Under the pieces are notes generated by a model, which had not been told where the DNA came from, made no database searches, and saw only the letters and a program-made list of their open reading frames with translations. From positions 1 to 41,611 of the forward strand of contig CAJNCY010000013.1 of the NCBI GenBank assembly GCA_905221375.1: a stretch of DNA of 41,611 nt, in the 5' to 3' direction. This document shows, one piece after another, positions 9,045 through 15,778 of the stretch; the stretch's first letter is position 1; each line of letters opens with the position of its first letter. The translations under genes and the position numbers were made by a program. This DNA comes from a bacterium (GTDB lineage: Bacteria > Bacillota > Bacilli > Lactobacillales > Streptococcaceae).

Positions 9045-9974
9045 CTAGATATCTAAAGGCTGTCCAGTGTGATTGAGCTGTGTGACAGTAACAAAGAAGT
9101 CCTCTCTCATTCGAGTCAGAAGTTGATTTGGATAAATTTTTTCAAAGTTATCGAGGCTGGCAAAGATGTGTTTTGCAAGTTCTAGCCCTCTGACGTCATC
9201 TTGTCGGAGAAAATTATTAGCACGTTCCATGGAAATGCTAATCATCTCTGTCATCTTGGTACTCAGTAGAGGGAAAGTATTAATCACTTCCAGAGTCTTA
9301 AGAGCTAAATTCTCAGCCTTATCATAGTAGCCATTGACAGAGTAATGCTTGATAGCAGTTCTTAAGCAGGCAATATAGTAGTCAGCAGTACGGATTGAAT
9401 GGTATTCAGTCTGTTTTTTTAGAGTATCTAATAAGTGGTAGAGCCTGTAATCTAAAAATTCAATTGAAAAGTGAGGCAGAATAGATGAAAAGATATTCAC
9501 CTCAATTTTATTCCAATCGTCCAATTCACTGAGATAGTTTTTGATATATTCTAGTTCTTGATAATCTTTTGGAGTCAGAAAAGAATCGCCGATGATGTTT
9601 GCGATAGCAAATTTATTGACTACACGATTGGCAATCACATAGTGTTCAGCGATCCCAGGATTTTCCAGAGGTTGATTAATCAAGCTAAGAATCTTTTTAA
9701 ATTCACGCTTATAGGCCAAATCAGCAACTTGAGCCTGTAATTTATGAAATTCCGTTGGAAACATCTGCGTTTTGAGACTATCAAATGTCTCTTTATCAAT
9801 TCCAATATTAGAAAGAATCTCTTCAAATTTTTGGATGGTTATCCGAGATTTCCCTTGCTCAAACTGACGTAAAAAGTGAGGAGTCACTGTAGTCCCAGCA
9901 GCTTCTTTCTGTGTAAACCCTCTCTCCTCACGGATGGCCTTATAGACTAATCCATAAACACTTTCATCTTGCAT
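9045..9974 (-). CDS. Rgg/GadR/MutR-type transcriptional regulator
   Basis: 309-residue regulator with an XRE-type helix-turn-helix at about residues 5-60 (ERGFTQKEAAG ... TPHFLRQFEQGKSRIT) and a long all-helical C-terminal region. That is the layout of streptococcal Rgg proteins, whose TPR-like domain usually binds a small peptide. The start is the ATG at 9974, with GAGGAG 7 bases upstream; an in-frame TTG at 9989 overlaps that site. It is divergent from the SPFH operon, and the shared gap holds the repeated operator-like sequence and a 17-G tract, so it is the obvious candidate regulator of both the operon and the choline-binding gene. I found no SHP-like peptide gene beside it. Family secure, individual identity unknown. 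Confidence 0.85.
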   Translation of the reverse strand: MQDESVYGLVYKAIREERGFTQKEAAGTTVTPHFLRQFEQGKSRITIQKFEEILSNIGIDKETFDSLKTQMFPTEFHKLQAQVADLAYKREFKKILSLINQPLENPGIAEHYVIANRVVNKFAIANIIGDSFLTPKDYQELEYIKNYLSELDDWNKIEVNIFSSILPHFSIEFLDYRLYHLLDTLKKQTEYHSIRTADYYIACLRTAIKHYSVNGYYDKAENLALKTLEVINTFPLLSTKMTEMISISMERANNFLRQDDVRGLELAKHIFASLDNFEKIYPNQLLTRMREDFFVTVTQLNHTGQPLDI

Positions 9975-10001
9975 CCTAAAGCTCCTCAAGTCCTTTTTTC
10001 C

Positions 10002-10030
10002 ATTCTATCATAATTCTACCAGTTTTTAAG
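10002..10030 (-). promoter_or_regulatory. Possible promoter of the Rgg-type gene
   Basis: Minus strand TGATAGAAT, an extended -10 with TAGAAT at 10007-10002, about 28 bases before the start codon. At 17-base spacing the -35 would be CTTAAA, which is weak and fits a regulated promoter. Confidence 0.4.
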
Positions 10031-10047
10031 GGAATTTTTAGAAAAAA

Positions 10048-10069
10048 GTAAATATAGTTACGCTTTTTC
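10048..10069 (+). promoter_or_regulatory. Operator-like copy 1 (partial)
   Basis: GTAAATATAGTTACGCTTTTTC. It matches copies 2 (10103) and 3 (14726) with few differences. In copies 2 and 3 the next element is another GTAAAT; here the match breaks into the G tract exactly at the G of that element. It lies between the Rgg-type gene's promoter and the operon promoter. Confidence 0.65.
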
Positions 10070-10086
10070 GGGGGGGGGGGGGGGGG
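10070..10086. repeat. 17-base poly-G tract
   Basis: Seventeen consecutive G in the 289-bp gap between the Rgg-type gene and the SPFH operon, immediately right of operator-like copy 1 and 16 bases left of copy 2. Homopolymers of this length are prone to slippage. This one is not in a credible reading frame, so variation would alter promoter geometry rather than a protein. Confidence 0.95.
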
Positions 10087-10102
10087 TAATTGTTCAATAA
10101 AG

Positions 10103-10138
10103 GTAAATATAGATACGCTTTTCGTAAATAAGGTAAAT
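10103..10138 (+). promoter_or_regulatory. Operator-like copy 2, SPFH operon promoter
   Basis: Three GTAAAT elements at 10103, 10124 and 10133 (offsets 21 and 9), the first within GTAAATATAGATACGCTTTT. The middle element overlaps the -35 position of the downstream promoter. The same arrangement (GTAAAC, GTAAAT, GTAGAA with offsets 21 and 9) occurs at 14726-14761. Likely binding site of the divergent Rgg-type regulator; this is inference. Confidence 0.65.
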
Positions 10139-10151
10139 AGCATGCTATACT
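10122..10151 (+). promoter_or_regulatory. SPFH operon promoter P1
   Basis: Extended -10 TGCTATACT (TATACT 10146-10151) with an unsatisfactory -35 (TCGTAA, 18-base spacer), as expected for an activator-dependent promoter. Nearly the same sequence recurs at P2 (14745-14774). Confidence 0.7.
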
Positions 10152-10174
10152 GTAACCGTAAACAATAAAAATTT

Positions 10175-10181
10175 AAAGGAG
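10175..10181 (+). promoter_or_regulatory. Orphan Shine-Dalgarno in the operon leader
   Basis: AAAGGAG followed by ATTACTTATAATTATAG. In the sister promoter at 14798 the same AAAGGAGATT precedes the start of the choline-binding gene, but here no start codon lies within range; the next ATG (10207) is 25 bases away. The operon's working site is a second AAAAGGAG just before 10264. Confidence 0.6.
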
Positions 10182-10263
10182 ATTACTTATAATTATAGTA
10201 CATTAAATGTCTCTACGAAATGATAGAGAGTTACTAAACAAATTGTTATGAAAAGGAGTAGTT

Positions 10264-11307
10264 ATGGCATTAAATATATTTGAAGTTGTTCGGTATGAAG
10301 GAGAAGATACTAGAAATGTACTAGCTTGGCGACATCCTAATAAAAATATGAAACCTGGAACAACTTTGATTGTTAATCCTGGTCAGCGAGCTGTTTTTTT
10401 CTCAAATGGTCGAGCTGTTGAAAGTTATGAGGAAGGTAAACATAAGATTGATGGGAACAATACTCAGTTTCTATCGGGGCTAAAATCCTTTGTCAGTGGG
10501 GGTGTATCACCAGATTCTTCCTTCCTTTGGTTTGTCAATATGTACGATTTACAACCAATTGGATGGGGGACTCCGTCACCGATATTGGTTAGAGACCCAG
10601 AAAGTCAAATTCCTGTTGAACTAAAATCGTATGGAAACTTTATTCCGAGAATTGTTGATTTAGAAACTTTTATCTTAGAGTTTATGCCAAGCCATCCAGA
10701 TATGATTACAGCTGATGTCTTTCAAAAACGCTTTAGACAAGCTGCTATAGGCATTATCAATTCAGCTGTTTCTCAGGTGGTTTATAATAATAAGATTGCA
10801 GTCATCGATATTGAAAAGCACACCTATGATATAGCTCTGGAATTATCAAAAATTTTATCCAATCATTTTTCTAAATATGGGATTAGTGTTGAAGAATTTA
10901 ACATTGAAGCCTTGAAGGTTAATCAAGATAGTCAAGGTTATAAGGACATCTTTGGATATCATCAAAGAATCTTGACTTCCAAAGGTAAACGTGCAGGTCG
11001 TGACATTGAAGGTTACACTTACCAAGAAGAACGTCAATTTCATGTTTTAGAAGAAGCTGCACAAAATGAAGGCTCTGCAGGTAACTTAATGGGAGCTGGT
11101 ATGGGGATATCGATGGGACTCGGATTAGGAGCCCAATTTGGTAATTTGATGGGAAGTATGGGGAATACGTTATCATCAGATAAACAGCAAAATCAGAATC
11201 AATCAGCTTCAAATGAAGAAATCGGTTTAGCTAAGTTTTGTAGTCAATGTGGGACTGCATTTTCAGACGGAGCTAAGTTTTGTTCCAATTGTGGTCAGGC
11301 AAGATAG
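10264..11307 (+). CDS. SPFH-domain protein (YdjI-like) with C-terminal zinc ribbon
   Basis: 347 residues. The region of about 30-230 reads as the SPFH (band 7) domain of the class also labelled virion-core-protein-like: TTLIVNPGQRAVFFSNGRA, then WGTPSPILVRDPE and a coil region. B. subtilis YdjI, which works with membrane proteins at the envelope, is of this class. There is no clear transmembrane segment. A Gly/Met-rich stretch lies at about 270-300, and a C4 zinc ribbon at the very end: Cys326, 329, 340, 343 (CSQC-x10-CSNC). AAAAGGAG precedes the ATG. First gene of the operon, 9 bases before the next. Likely a membrane-associated scaffold; the substrate or signal is unknown. Confidence 0.82.
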   Translation: MALNIFEVVRYEGEDTRNVLAWRHPNKNMKPGTTLIVNPGQRAVFFSNGRAVESYEEGKHKIDGNNTQFLSGLKSFVSGGVSPDSSFLWFVNMYDLQPIGWGTPSPILVRDPESQIPVELKSYGNFIPRIVDLETFILEFMPSHPDMITADVFQKRFRQAAIGIINSAVSQVVYNNKIAVIDIEKHTYDIALELSKILSNHFSKYGISVEEFNIEALKVNQDSQGYKDIFGYHQRILTSKGKRAGRDIEGYTYQEERQFHVLEEAAQNEGSAGNLMGAGMGISMGLGLGAQFGNLMGSMGNTLSSDKQQNQNQSASNEEIGLAKFCSQCGTAFSDGAKFCSNCGQAR

Positions 11308-11316
11308 GAGAAGAAT

Positions 11317-11727
11317 ATGAGTAAAAATATTTGGATTTATGTAGCTGGTGCTGTGACTATCATTACTACAATTATTTTAGGATTATTAATTCCGCATCTA
11401 TCTATTTCTTTATACTATGTTGCTTTGGGATTTTTAGTCATAGCAGAGTTTGTTTTTTTCTTACAAATGGTTATCAAGCGTCAATTTACAGATTGGCTAC
11501 CAATCAATGTAGTTACTGCTATTTGGGTACTTGGGCAAGTTTTCATGATGCCTCTAGTACAGATTTTGCCAAGTTTTCTGTTTTGGATTATTGAAGTACT
11601 AGCAATCGCTTTGGTGGCTATTATAGGCTCTTTAACAGCAGCAGATAGTCACTATCGTAAAGGACGAGCAGAAGCTTTCTCAGAAAATGCAGAGGATGTT
11701 TTTAATCCTAAAAAGGGAGATTATTGA
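11317..11727 (+). CDS. Four-helix membrane protein, unknown function
   Basis: I do not recognise this 136-residue protein. Four hydrophobic segments are visible at about 7-27, 31-53, 61-82 and 85-108, followed by a hydrophilic acidic tail (ADSHYRKGRAEAFSENAEDV...). AGGAG lies 7 bases before the ATG. It starts 9 bases after the SPFH gene and its stop overlaps the next ATG (TGATG), so it is translationally coupled on both sides. The context suggests an integral-membrane partner of the SPFH protein. Confidence 0.8.
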   Translation: MSKNIWIYVAGAVTIITTIILGLLIPHLSISLYYVALGFLVIAEFVFFLQMVIKRQFTDWLPINVVTAIWVLGQVFMMPLVQILPSFLFWIIEVLAIALVAIIGSLTAADSHYRKGRAEAFSENAEDVFNPKKGDY

Positions 11728-12029
11728 TGTATCAAGTATTTCGGTCATTAAGTTTGCTATTTATGGGATTGACAGCTGCAACATTTTTTTTTACTATCGT
11801 TTTAAAAGTGCTTGGTATTATTGACCATGGCGAATCTTTTTCGATGGAATTTTTTCTATCCGATCCTGCAATATTTTCTTTTTCAGGTTTTGCTTTATCT
11901 GTATTTCTTTTTGATAGTTTTGAGAATTTAGAAAAAATAAAAATAAAAGTGAAGGCATTAGATGAAATATATAGGGGCAAAATTCTATATAAGGAGTATC
12001 TTCTTAAGGAGAAGAAAGGGGGAAAGTAA
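11727..12029 (+). CDS. Small membrane protein, unknown function
   Basis: 100-residue protein with two hydrophobic segments (about 5-28 and 42-62) and a very basic C-terminal tail rich in lysine (KIKIKVKALDEIYRGKILYK). The ATG at 11727 overlaps the previous stop; an in-frame TTG three bases earlier is less likely. It ends one base before the GTG of the following gene, with AAAGGGGG in its tail serving that gene. No family recognised. The sequence is visibly AT-rich compared with the flanking core genes. Confidence 0.72.
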   Translation: MYQVFRSLSLLFMGLTAATFFFTIVLKVLGIIDHGESFSMEFFLSDPAIFSFSGFALSVFLFDSFENLEKIKIKVKALDEIYRGKILYKEYLLKEKKGGK

Positions 12030-13235
12030 GTGTCTGAGTTGTTTTCCTTAAATTGGAAATCTGTAGATAAATGGATTATGGTAGTAGTTGCTCTTTTTCT
12101 ATCTTTGTATGATTTTATTTTTCATTTAGAAGAACCTAGTATTCTCAGAATGAGTATTTTACCATTTATATTTTTATTGTCGTTAAAAATTTTATTTATA
12201 ATCTTTCGAGTCAAATCGGAAAGTGTCTTATCTTACACGCCTATTTTATCTTTATTAGTGTTACTATTAGGTGCTCCCAACATCACATACATTATATTTG
12301 GTCTTCTATACTCATTCCTTAAACCATTGGATATAGAATTTCAAGTACATGTTATGTCCTGTTTTTCCTTTAAAAATCTAAAGTATATTCACTTATCACT
12401 TTTAATTTCATTACTTATTATTTTGTCAATGTTTATGAGTAATTTTTCAGGGGATAAGGCAATCTTCTTGGTAGTTATTTATCGCATATTGCCCATATAT
12501 CTCATCTGTCTTACATCATTTTTGGCAGTAACCTATTTTAGGCGTAAGGCTGAAAGAGAAGAAAATACCAGACAAAAATTTATTTTCTTGTCAGAATTAT
12601 ATATGATATCTTTCAATACAGTCTTGGGTCTATTAATGTGGGCATTTAAACAAATTATAATCTTTGGATGCACTGTCTTTGCTTACTTTATTTTTTCATA
12701 TTACTACCCTTATGTAATGAAAATATTTACTTTTTTATTCTTTCTTTTTATAATCGGTGTTCCAATCCCTGTTTCCATATTATCTTTTACTCTACCAAAT
12801 ATTATTTATTCTATATTTTCCCTATTACTAATGTGGTTATTACGAGAGAAGATAAAAGAACGTTTAACTTTAGATAATTTATTGAAATGGAATTTCTCAC
12901 AGTTATTCGTTATTATATTCTCATTCTTTTTTGGTATTGAATATGAAAATATAAGAGAGTGGGCAATTAAGATACTTCAAATTCTTGTACCTTGGTATAT
13001 AATTTGTTTAATTCTGATTGTAATCCTAACATATCGTCGAGCAAAGAAGGAGGAAGATATAAACACAAGAAAGCAAATTTGGGAGCTGTTTAAGTTATTC
13101 AAAAGACATGAAATTAAGGAAACAACCTATCCTGTGATTTGTCCATCTTGTAGTAGCGAAAATTTATTAGAGTTAGGCCAAGGGAAAACTTGTGACTATT
13201 GCGGTGGCTGGCTTTCTAGAAAGAGGGATTTATAA
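12030..13235 (+). CDS. Polytopic membrane protein with C-terminal zinc ribbon
   Basis: 401 residues starting at a GTG directly after the preceding stop, with AAAGGGGG 8-12 bases upstream; the first internal ATG (residue 17) would cut into helix 1. Roughly nine to ten hydrophobic segments span residues 14-345. The cytoplasmic-looking tail carries a C4 zinc ribbon, Cys371, 374, 388, 391 (CPSC-x13-CDYC). The same CxxC-x13-CxxC spacing ends the next gene product, and a related ribbon ends the SPFH protein. Family not recognised; very AT-rich. Probably the core membrane component of this locus (inference). Confidence 0.75.
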   Translation: MSELFSLNWKSVDKWIMVVVALFLSLYDFIFHLEEPSILRMSILPFIFLLSLKILFIIFRVKSESVLSYTPILSLLVLLLGAPNITYIIFGLLYSFLKPLDIEFQVHVMSCFSFKNLKYIHLSLLISLLIILSMFMSNFSGDKAIFLVVIYRILPIYLICLTSFLAVTYFRRKAEREENTRQKFIFLSELYMISFNTVLGLLMWAFKQIIIFGCTVFAYFIFSYYYPYVMKIFTFLFFLFIIGVPIPVSILSFTLPNIIYSIFSLLLMWLLREKIKERLTLDNLLKWNFSQLFVIIFSFFFGIEYENIREWAIKILQILVPWYIICLILIVILTYRRAKKEEDINTRKQIWELFKLFKRHEIKETTYPVICPSCSSENLLELGQGKTCDYCGGWLSRKRDL

Positions 13236-13697
13236 ATGAAGCGTTATCGTTCAACTATAATAAAATTTATCTATCCACCTGTTTTTATTATCTGTTTTAT
13301 TCATGGATTCAGATTATACCAAGCTATAGTTGGGGAATATCAAATGTGGATAGACAAGAGAGGATCTGAATTAGATTTCAAATTCCGCTATTCTATGTAC
13401 ATTTTGACATTTCAAGTACTATTTGGGTTATTTTTTATCTTTCTAGTAATTTCATTCATTTTATTGCTAAAACCACCAACTATGAAAAAATATAAGACAA
13501 GTTTAAAAACAGTTTTAGAATATGAGAATCGAAACGAAGACGTTCTTGAAGATCAAGGACATGAAATGCGAAAAGAAACAGATTATCGTTTATCTGCTAA
13601 ACGAGTCTACTGTCCAACATGTGATGCACCAACAGAAGGTGTGGTTGGTTCTTCCCTAACCTGTGCAAATTGTGGAGAAGTTTTTGAGGTAACCTAA
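13236..13697 (+). CDS. Bitopic/two-helix membrane protein with C-terminal zinc ribbon
   Basis: 153 residues; the ATG follows the previous stop without a gap. Hydrophobic segments lie at about 7-27 and 52-78, then a charged linker and a C4 zinc ribbon with Cys126, 129, 143, 146 (CPTC-x13-CANC). That is the same spacing as in the preceding 401-residue protein, so the two tails are probably paralogous or interact. No named family recognised. 87 bases separate it from the GIY-YIG-like gene, with no terminator seen between. Confidence 0.75.
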   Translation: MKRYRSTIIKFIYPPVFIICFIHGFRLYQAIVGEYQMWIDKRGSELDFKFRYSMYILTFQVLFGLFFIFLVISFILLLKPPTMKKYKTSLKTVLEYENRNEDVLEDQGHEMRKETDYRLSAKRVYCPTCDAPTEGVVGSSLTCANCGEVFEVT

Positions 13698-13784
13698 AGG
13701 TTAAATGATATAAATCTAAAACTATTTTTTAAGAAAATCTTAGGAGGCTCTTTAAGTTGAGAATATAGCGAAAGGAAATAAAAT

Positions 13785-14657
13785 ATGCTTAATTTAAAAA
13801 CATTATTAGGAATTGATGATTTAACTGAATTTAATATTAAATTGGATAATATAGATCAGTTTGGAATTGATACGAATACATTATTTGCTTTAAATCATGA
13901 TCGTTTATTACAAGAGATTGGTTTTCTTCATGACAGCAATCGAAAAAGAAAAACACCAGGTTTCAATTATGTTATGGATAGGAAGTATACTATTCATTTT
14001 ATTCCTTATGATTTAAAAAATAAATTATGGTTGTTTGTGGGAGTTTTTATACAACCGAGTACGTATGAAGTTGAAAAAGATGGTGTTACGACTACCTTTT
14101 ATAATTTAATTCCTGTCTCTGAATTTGATGAAGTAGGATTGAATGGGCGTTTAATTATGAAAATGGTAAGACCTACCAAATCGCAACATTTTAGATTTAG
14201 ATTAGAAGATTCATTAGAATGGTTTACTCTAAATTCAATATTAGAAAGAAAAATTGATACTAAAAACTTTAATGGATATGAAAATGTATGTTTGACTTAT
14301 CCAGAATTAAAAGGGATTATTTCTAACGGAAATCCATCTTGGAGAACGGCTTTGGGAAATCTAAATGCAGTTTATTTACAAGTTGATAAGGAAACAGGTA
14401 AACAATATGTTGGAGCCGCGTATGGAGAGCAAAAGTTATGGGGGCGTTGGACAAATTATGTTGATAGCTATCACGGTGGTAATAAAGGTTTGAGAGCTTT
14501 GTATGAAGAAAAAGGTGGGGAATATTTTGAAAAGAATTTTATATATACAATTTTAGAAATTTTTTCTAATAAAACTCTTAAAGCTGAAGTAATAGAGAGG
14601 GAAAACTGGTGGAAAGAAATTTTAAGGACTCGTGATTTTGGCTACAATGAAAATTAA
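13785..14657 (+). CDS. GIY-YIG nuclease-domain protein
   Basis: 290 residues with a C-terminal GIY-YIG-like domain from about residue 190. The two core strands are AVYLQ (Tyr197) and YVGAA (Tyr208-Gly210). The catalytic arginine candidate is Arg221 in GRW, a SYHGGNKGLRALYEEKG block follows, and the metal-binding glutamate candidate is Glu271 or Glu273 in VIERENWWK. The canonical GIY is replaced by AVY, so activity is not assured. The N-terminal 180 residues are not recognised and might recognise a target. AAGGA precedes the ATG. It lies between the membrane-protein genes and the second operator-controlled gene. It could be a restriction-like or defence nuclease, or simply a passenger. Confidence 0.72.
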   Translation: MLNLKTLLGIDDLTEFNIKLDNIDQFGIDTNTLFALNHDRLLQEIGFLHDSNRKRKTPGFNYVMDRKYTIHFIPYDLKNKLWLFVGVFIQPSTYEVEKDGVTTTFYNLIPVSEFDEVGLNGRLIMKMVRPTKSQHFRFRLEDSLEWFTLNSILERKIDTKNFNGYENVCLTYPELKGIISNGNPSWRTALGNLNAVYLQVDKETGKQYVGAAYGEQKLWGRWTNYVDSYHGGNKGLRALYEEKGGEYFEKNFIYTILEIFSNKTLKAEVIERENWWKEILRTRDFGYNEN

Positions 14658-14703
14658 AAGAATAATTTTTAGTGGTAAGTATAGTTTTCTTTTATAAAAA
14701 AAG

Positions 14704-14724
14704 TTTATTTGAAAATCAAATAAA
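14704..14724. promoter_or_regulatory. Perfect inverted repeat next to operator-like copy 3
   Basis: TTTATTTGA-AAA-TCAAATAAA, a 9-bp perfect palindrome with a 3-base loop, ending one base before the operator-like GTAAAC at 14726. No U-tract follows, so it is not an obvious terminator. It could be a protein-binding palindrome or a weak terminator for the GIY-YIG-like gene. Confidence 0.5.
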
Positions 14725-14725
14725 G

Positions 14726-14761
14726 GTAAACATAGATACGCTTTTTGTAAATAGAGTAGAA
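14726..14761 (+). promoter_or_regulatory. Operator-like copy 3, choline-binding gene promoter
   Basis: GTAAACATAGATACGCTTTT followed by GTAAAT (14747) and GTAGAA (14756), the same three-element spacing as copy 2. Identity with the P1 region continues through the -10 and the Shine-Dalgarno. Confidence 0.65.
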
Positions 14762-14774
14762 TCTATGCTACAAT
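14745..14774 (+). promoter_or_regulatory. Promoter P2 of the choline-binding-repeat gene
   Basis: TTGTAA (14745-14750), an 18-base spacer and extended -10 TGCTACAAT (14766-14774). It aligns base for base with P1 apart from a few substitutions. Confidence 0.75.
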
Positions 14775-14811
14775 GTAATCGTATACAATAAAATCTTAAA
14801 GGAGATTCTTG

Positions 14812-15717
14812 ATGAAAAAATACATTTTACTCGCCTCAGCTGTTTTAGCGGTGGGTCTTGCAACTACAACAAGCGATACAAATTCTTTCTTTGTGTCAAC
14901 AGTTAGAGCTTCTGAACAAACACTTAATCCATCTGCAAAATATTATATTCTTGTTCCCAATGATTCAGAAGTATTTAAAGGATGGAAGGGAACTGCCAAT
15001 CGTCCCATTATTTGGGCTACAAAAACTACTCCAGAATTATCTTACTTCGAAGAATCCGATCGCAACTATATAGCTCTTGAGAATAAGTCTGGTGCCAATT
15101 ACATAGAGTGGAAGGGAACTGTAGACGAGTTTAAAGAGGCTGTGAAGAAGCTGACTGGTAAAACAACAGCTGCTACAACTCCCAAAACGTCTAACCAATC
15201 AACAACTACTACAACTCCCAAAACGTCTGGTCAATCAACACCGAATCAAAGAGATGGATGGTCGGGTTTATCTTATTATCAAAATGGTAGTAAAGTTATC
15301 AGTAAGTGGATTTTCGATAAAAACTATAATTCCTACTTCTACCTAGATGCTTCAGGTAACTTTGTCCAAAATTCTTGGGTAGGAAACTATTACCTTAAAT
15401 CAGGTGGTTACATGGCTAAGAGTGAGTGGATTTTTGATAAGAACTATGGTGCCTACTATTATCTAACGTCTGAGGGGAGCTATTCTTACAGTACTTGGGT
15501 TGGTGATTATTATGTTAAATCAAATGGTAAGATGGCTACAAAAGAGTGGATTTTTGATAAAAACTATGATTCATACTATTATTTAACATCAGAAGGAAGC
15601 TATGCTCGTAACACATGGGTAGGTGACTACTATCTCAAATCAAATGGTAAGATGGCAGTCAACGAACGTACCCCAGATGGCTACCAAGTAGATAGTTCAG
15701 GTAAGTGGGTTAAATAA
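14812..15717 (+). CDS. Secreted choline-binding-repeat protein
   Basis: 301 residues from the ATG at 14812 (AAAGGAG upstream). Signal peptide of about 1-34, with cleavage likely near VRASEQ. A compact N-terminal domain of about 90 residues that I do not recognise is followed by a Thr-rich linker in which a 36-bp unit is repeated (TTPKTSNQST / TTPKTSGQST). From about residue 150 there are choline-binding-type repeats of the LytB style: KWIFDKNYNSYFYL, EWIFDKNYGAYYYL and EWIFDKNYDSYYYL, each followed by WVGDYY-type and KSNGKMA-type segments. These would tether it to phosphocholine on teichoic acids. No catalytic domain is evident. It shares its promoter module with the SPFH operon, tying this surface protein to the same regulator. 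Confidence 0.85.
   Translation: MKKYILLASAVLAVGLATTTSDTNSFFVSTVRASEQTLNPSAKYYILVPNDSEVFKGWKGTANRPIIWATKTTPELSYFEESDRNYIALENKSGANYIEWKGTVDEFKEAVKKLTGKTTAATTPKTSNQSTTTTTPKTSGQSTPNQRDGWSGLSYYQNGSKVISKWIFDKNYNSYFYLDASGNFVQNSWVGNYYLKSGGYMAKSEWIFDKNYGAYYYLTSEGSYSYSTWVGDYYVKSNGKMATKEWIFDKNYDSYYYLTSEGSYARNTWVGDYYLKSNGKMAVNERTPDGYQVDSSGKWVK
15175..15246 (+). repeat. 36-bp direct repeat in the Thr-rich linker
   Basis: Two near-identical 36-bp units (ACAACTCCCAAAACGTCT followed by a CAATCAACA segment), in frame, 12 codons each. Copy-number change would lengthen or shorten the linker without a frameshift. Confidence 0.7.
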
Positions 15718-15729
15718 AATAAAAATAGT

Positions 15730-15763
15730 GAAAGGAATTAGCACAGGCTGGTTCCTTTCTCTT
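15730..15763 (+). terminator. Hairpin after the choline-binding-repeat gene
   Basis: GAAAGGAA-TT-AGC / GCT-GG-TTCCTTTC with ACAG loop, followed by TCTTA. The stem is good but the U-tail weak, so some read-through into the lipoprotein gene is plausible; I see no separate promoter for that gene. Confidence 0.55.
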
Positions 15764-15778
15764 AGATAAGGGAGTACT

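Noticed and set aside
9976..10143. Minus-strand 55-codon frame through the G tract, encoding a run of prolines and ending 2 bases before the Rgg-type start
   Set aside because: No Shine-Dalgarno before its ATG, and the regulator's own predicted -10 lies inside it. Probably chance, though tract length would shift its frame.
10207..10251. Small frame MSLRNDRELLNKLL in the SPFH operon leader
   Set aside because: AAAGGAG is 25 bases away, too far for its start. It is not like an SHP or other Rgg-linked peptide (no signal-like hydrophobic N-terminus).
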